Below, one piece after another: positions 62,666 through 64,000 of a stretch of DNA of 64,000 nucleotides. Under the pieces are notes generated by a model. The model did not search any database. It had not been told where the DNA came from and saw only the letters and a list, made by a program, of their open reading frames with translations. The position numbers and the translations under genes were made by a program. The first letter of the stretch is position 1. Every line of letters starts with the position of its first letter. This stretch comes from Firmicutes bacterium UBA5766 (GTDB taxonomy: Bacteria; Bacillota; Desulfotomaculia; Desulfotomaculales; Nap2-2B): assembly GCA_002418775.1 (NCBI GenBank), contig DIEU01000058.1, positions 24,359 to 88,358 of the forward strand, read 5' to 3'.

Positions 62666-63433
62666 TTAGATAACTTTTGCTTCTTCGCGCAAAGCTTTTA
62701 CCACTGCCGCTGAGGTGTCAGCAGGCTCACCGTCAAATACTTTGCCCGCCGCCCTTGCCGCGGGAAGGGCAACACTCAGTACCTTTACTTTAGCCGCAAC
62801 TGCACCGGCATCCAGGCCGATATCGCCTAAGCCCTTCTTCTCCATGGGCTTCTTCTTGGCCTGCATAATGCCTTTCATAGAAGGATAACGGGGTTCATTC
62901 AGGCCTTTTTGAGCGGTAATAATAGCCGGCAGAGGAAGTTCGATTACTTCAGTGCCGCCTTCTATTTCGCAAGTCGCCGTTGCTTTGCCCGCTTCAACAT
63001 CTATCTTGGAAGCCAACTTGGCAATGGGAATTCCAAGGATTTCCGCCACACGGCCCGCTACCTGAGCGGAACCGTCGTCAACAGCACGCCAGCCGGCAAG
63101 AATAAGGTCGTATTCCATCCCGGAAACAGCCTTCGCCAATACGGTTGCTGCTGTAAATTCATCTACATCGTCAGTCCCCGGGTTAATAAGGACAGCCTTG
63201 TCTGCGCCCATAGCCAGAGCCTGCCGCAGGGCATCCTGTACTCCATCGTCACCTGTGCTGACTACAGTAACTTCTCCGCCTAAACTTTCCTTAATTTTAA
63301 GGGCTTCTTCAACAGCAAATTCATCATAGGGGTTGATGATCATGCTGACACCAGAGCGGCTGATTTTACCGCCTTCTATCGTAATTTTTGCTTCCGTATC
63401 AAAAGTTTGTTTCAATAAGACTAAAATCTTCAT
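62666..63433 (-). CDS. etfB: Electron transfer flavoprotein beta subunit
   Basis: EtfB is the smaller ETF partner and binds AMP or a second FAD. The 255-residue product starts MKILVLLKQTFDTEAKITIE, with NPYDEFAVEEALKIKE, LILAGWRAVDDGSAQVAGRV and LPAIITAQKGLNEPRYPSMK, all typical. GGGAGGAAG precedes the ATG at 63433. A large heptamer repeat lies 50 bases upstream. No dehydrogenase gene is seen on this side; it may be further right. Confidence 0.95.
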   Translation of the reverse strand: MKILVLLKQTFDTEAKITIEGGKISRSGVSMIINPYDEFAVEEALKIKESLGGEVTVVSTGDDGVQDALRQALAMGADKAVLINPGTDDVDEFTAATVLAKAVSGMEYDLILAGWRAVDDGSAQVAGRVAEILGIPIAKLASKIDVEAGKATATCEIEGGTEVIELPLPAIITAQKGLNEPRYPSMKGIMQAKKKPMEKKGLGDIGLDAGAVAAKVKVLSVALPAARAAGKVFDGEPADTSAAVVKALREEAKVI

Positions 63434-63483
63434 GCTCTTCCTCCCTCTTGAGTTTAGTTCAACCGGTTAATAAAAACATTAAT

Positions 63484-63552
63484 CTTCTAGCTTCTAGCTT
63501 CTAGCTTCTAGCTTCTAGCTTCTAGCTTCTAGCTTCTAGCTTCTAGCTTCTA
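63484..63552. repeat. Heptanucleotide tandem repeat before etfB
   Basis: About ten copies of CTTCTAG without a single mismatch over 69 bases. It ends about 50 bases upstream of the etfB start codon. Confidence 0.95.
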
Positions 63553-64000
63553 AAAATTCTTGTCCCTGTTGGTAAAAACCTTATCTTTTCCCCTCCCTTG
63601 CAGATGCTGTTGGAATTTTTTTACTACCTCGAGCGCTTCATCTATGATTGACCCGATAAGTAATTTAACCTCCCTTCAGTATCTAATTCAAACTTTACGG
63701 AACCATTTTAACAATTACGGCCAGATTTGTACAGAGGAAGTTTTTTTCGGGTTAATAAAGCGATTTAGTTTTGAATAACAGTAAAGAAATATTTAATAAT
63801 AAAAATGAAACAATTGCCGCGCAGGACCTTTTCAGCTATAATATAAATAAATCCATTATAAATAAATCCAGCCATGGAAAATAAAAGGGATTATGTAACT
63901 ATTCAGGTAGATAGCCTGTGGGCAGTTAGGCTGTAGAAGAAAATTATGCGCTACTAACAGCCTACAGCCTATAGCCTAAACAACCTGTTTTTATTTCCCT
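63553..64000. other. Gene-free region at the right edge
   Basis: About 450 bases without a clear gene. On the minus strand an open frame of about 36 codons (63550-63660) reads like a real peptide and has GGGAGG ahead, but has no usual start codon. Near the edge (63955-63978) are three imperfect heptamers of ACAGCCT type. TAGGCTGTAG at 63927-63936 pairs with CTACAGCCTA at 63962-63971 as an inverted repeat. Confidence 0.6.

Noticed and set aside
63484..63552. Possible CRISPR-like repeat
   Set aside because: Units are seven bases with no spacers, so it is a simple tandem repeat.
63560..63778. Plus-strand 72-codon ORF at the right edge
   Set aside because: No ribosome binding site and an irregular composition; it overlaps the more peptide-like minus frame.

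Overview
The window looks like a chromosomal segment of an anaerobic, endospore-forming Firmicute, most likely from the Peptococcaceae / Desulfotomaculum-Pelotomaculum relatives. This is inferred from gene content and order, not from a database search. Spore genes include spoIID, yabP, yabQ, spoVT, an uninterrupted sigK and, at the left edge, a probable start of spoIIE. Selenocysteine machinery (selA, selB), electron-transfer flavoproteins, a T-box-controlled leuA and a menaquinone methyltransferase fit such an organism. No rRNA, tRNA or CRISPR array was seen.

Layout. 1-11255 (minus strand) is a conserved cell-division and sporulation block read as mfd, spoVT, mazG (yabN), HU, S4 protein (yabO/rqcP), spoIID, yabP, yabQ, a small HTH gene, divIC, yabR, ppx and the spoIIE-like start. 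Most of this order matches the mfd-spoVT-yabN-yabO-yabP-yabQ-divIC-yabR-spoIIE region of Bacillus subtilis. 11617-13429 (plus) holds a purC-like gene and sigK. 13459-19182 (minus) is an exopolysaccharide cluster: sugar-phosphate transferase, DUF1285-like protein, glycosyltransferase, O-antigen ligase with TPR. 19283-20062 is a Y1 (REP-associated type) transposon remnant with near-perfect terminal inverted repeats. It carries a premature amber codon and supplies the stop codon of the neighbouring coiled-coil gene. 21712-31227 is mixed metabolism: guaB, PPOX flavoprotein, D,D-carboxypeptidase, MFS transporter, polysaccharide deacetylase, nitroreductase, acyl-CoA synthetase, HtrA. 31257-36666 holds selB, selA, menG, a degenerate polyprenyl synthase and speD. 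36819-41767 holds a large membrane AlkP-superfamily protein, a glycosyltransferase and gltX.

41889-53542 is the most unusual part. The addB and addA genes, normally adjacent, are separated by about 4.3 kb. The insert carries a very A+T-rich type II restriction-modification pair (D12-class adenine methyltransferase and PD-(D/E)XK nuclease), a frameshifted ADP-ribosylglycohydrolase gene and a 325-residue protein of unknown function. This looks like a defence or mobile cargo site inside the DNA-repair operon. Divergent from addB is an ECF sigma / anti-sigma pair whose sigma gene appears to begin at a CTG codon.

55501-64000 holds a nitrilase-family hydrolase, a YchF-like GTPase, pyrE with an overlapping macro-domain gene, an N-terminal-nucleophile P1 peptidase, leuA behind a leucine T-box leader, and etfBA. 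A ten-copy heptamer repeat lies just before etfB. Pentamer arrays sit in the same position before ppx and the MFS transporter gene.
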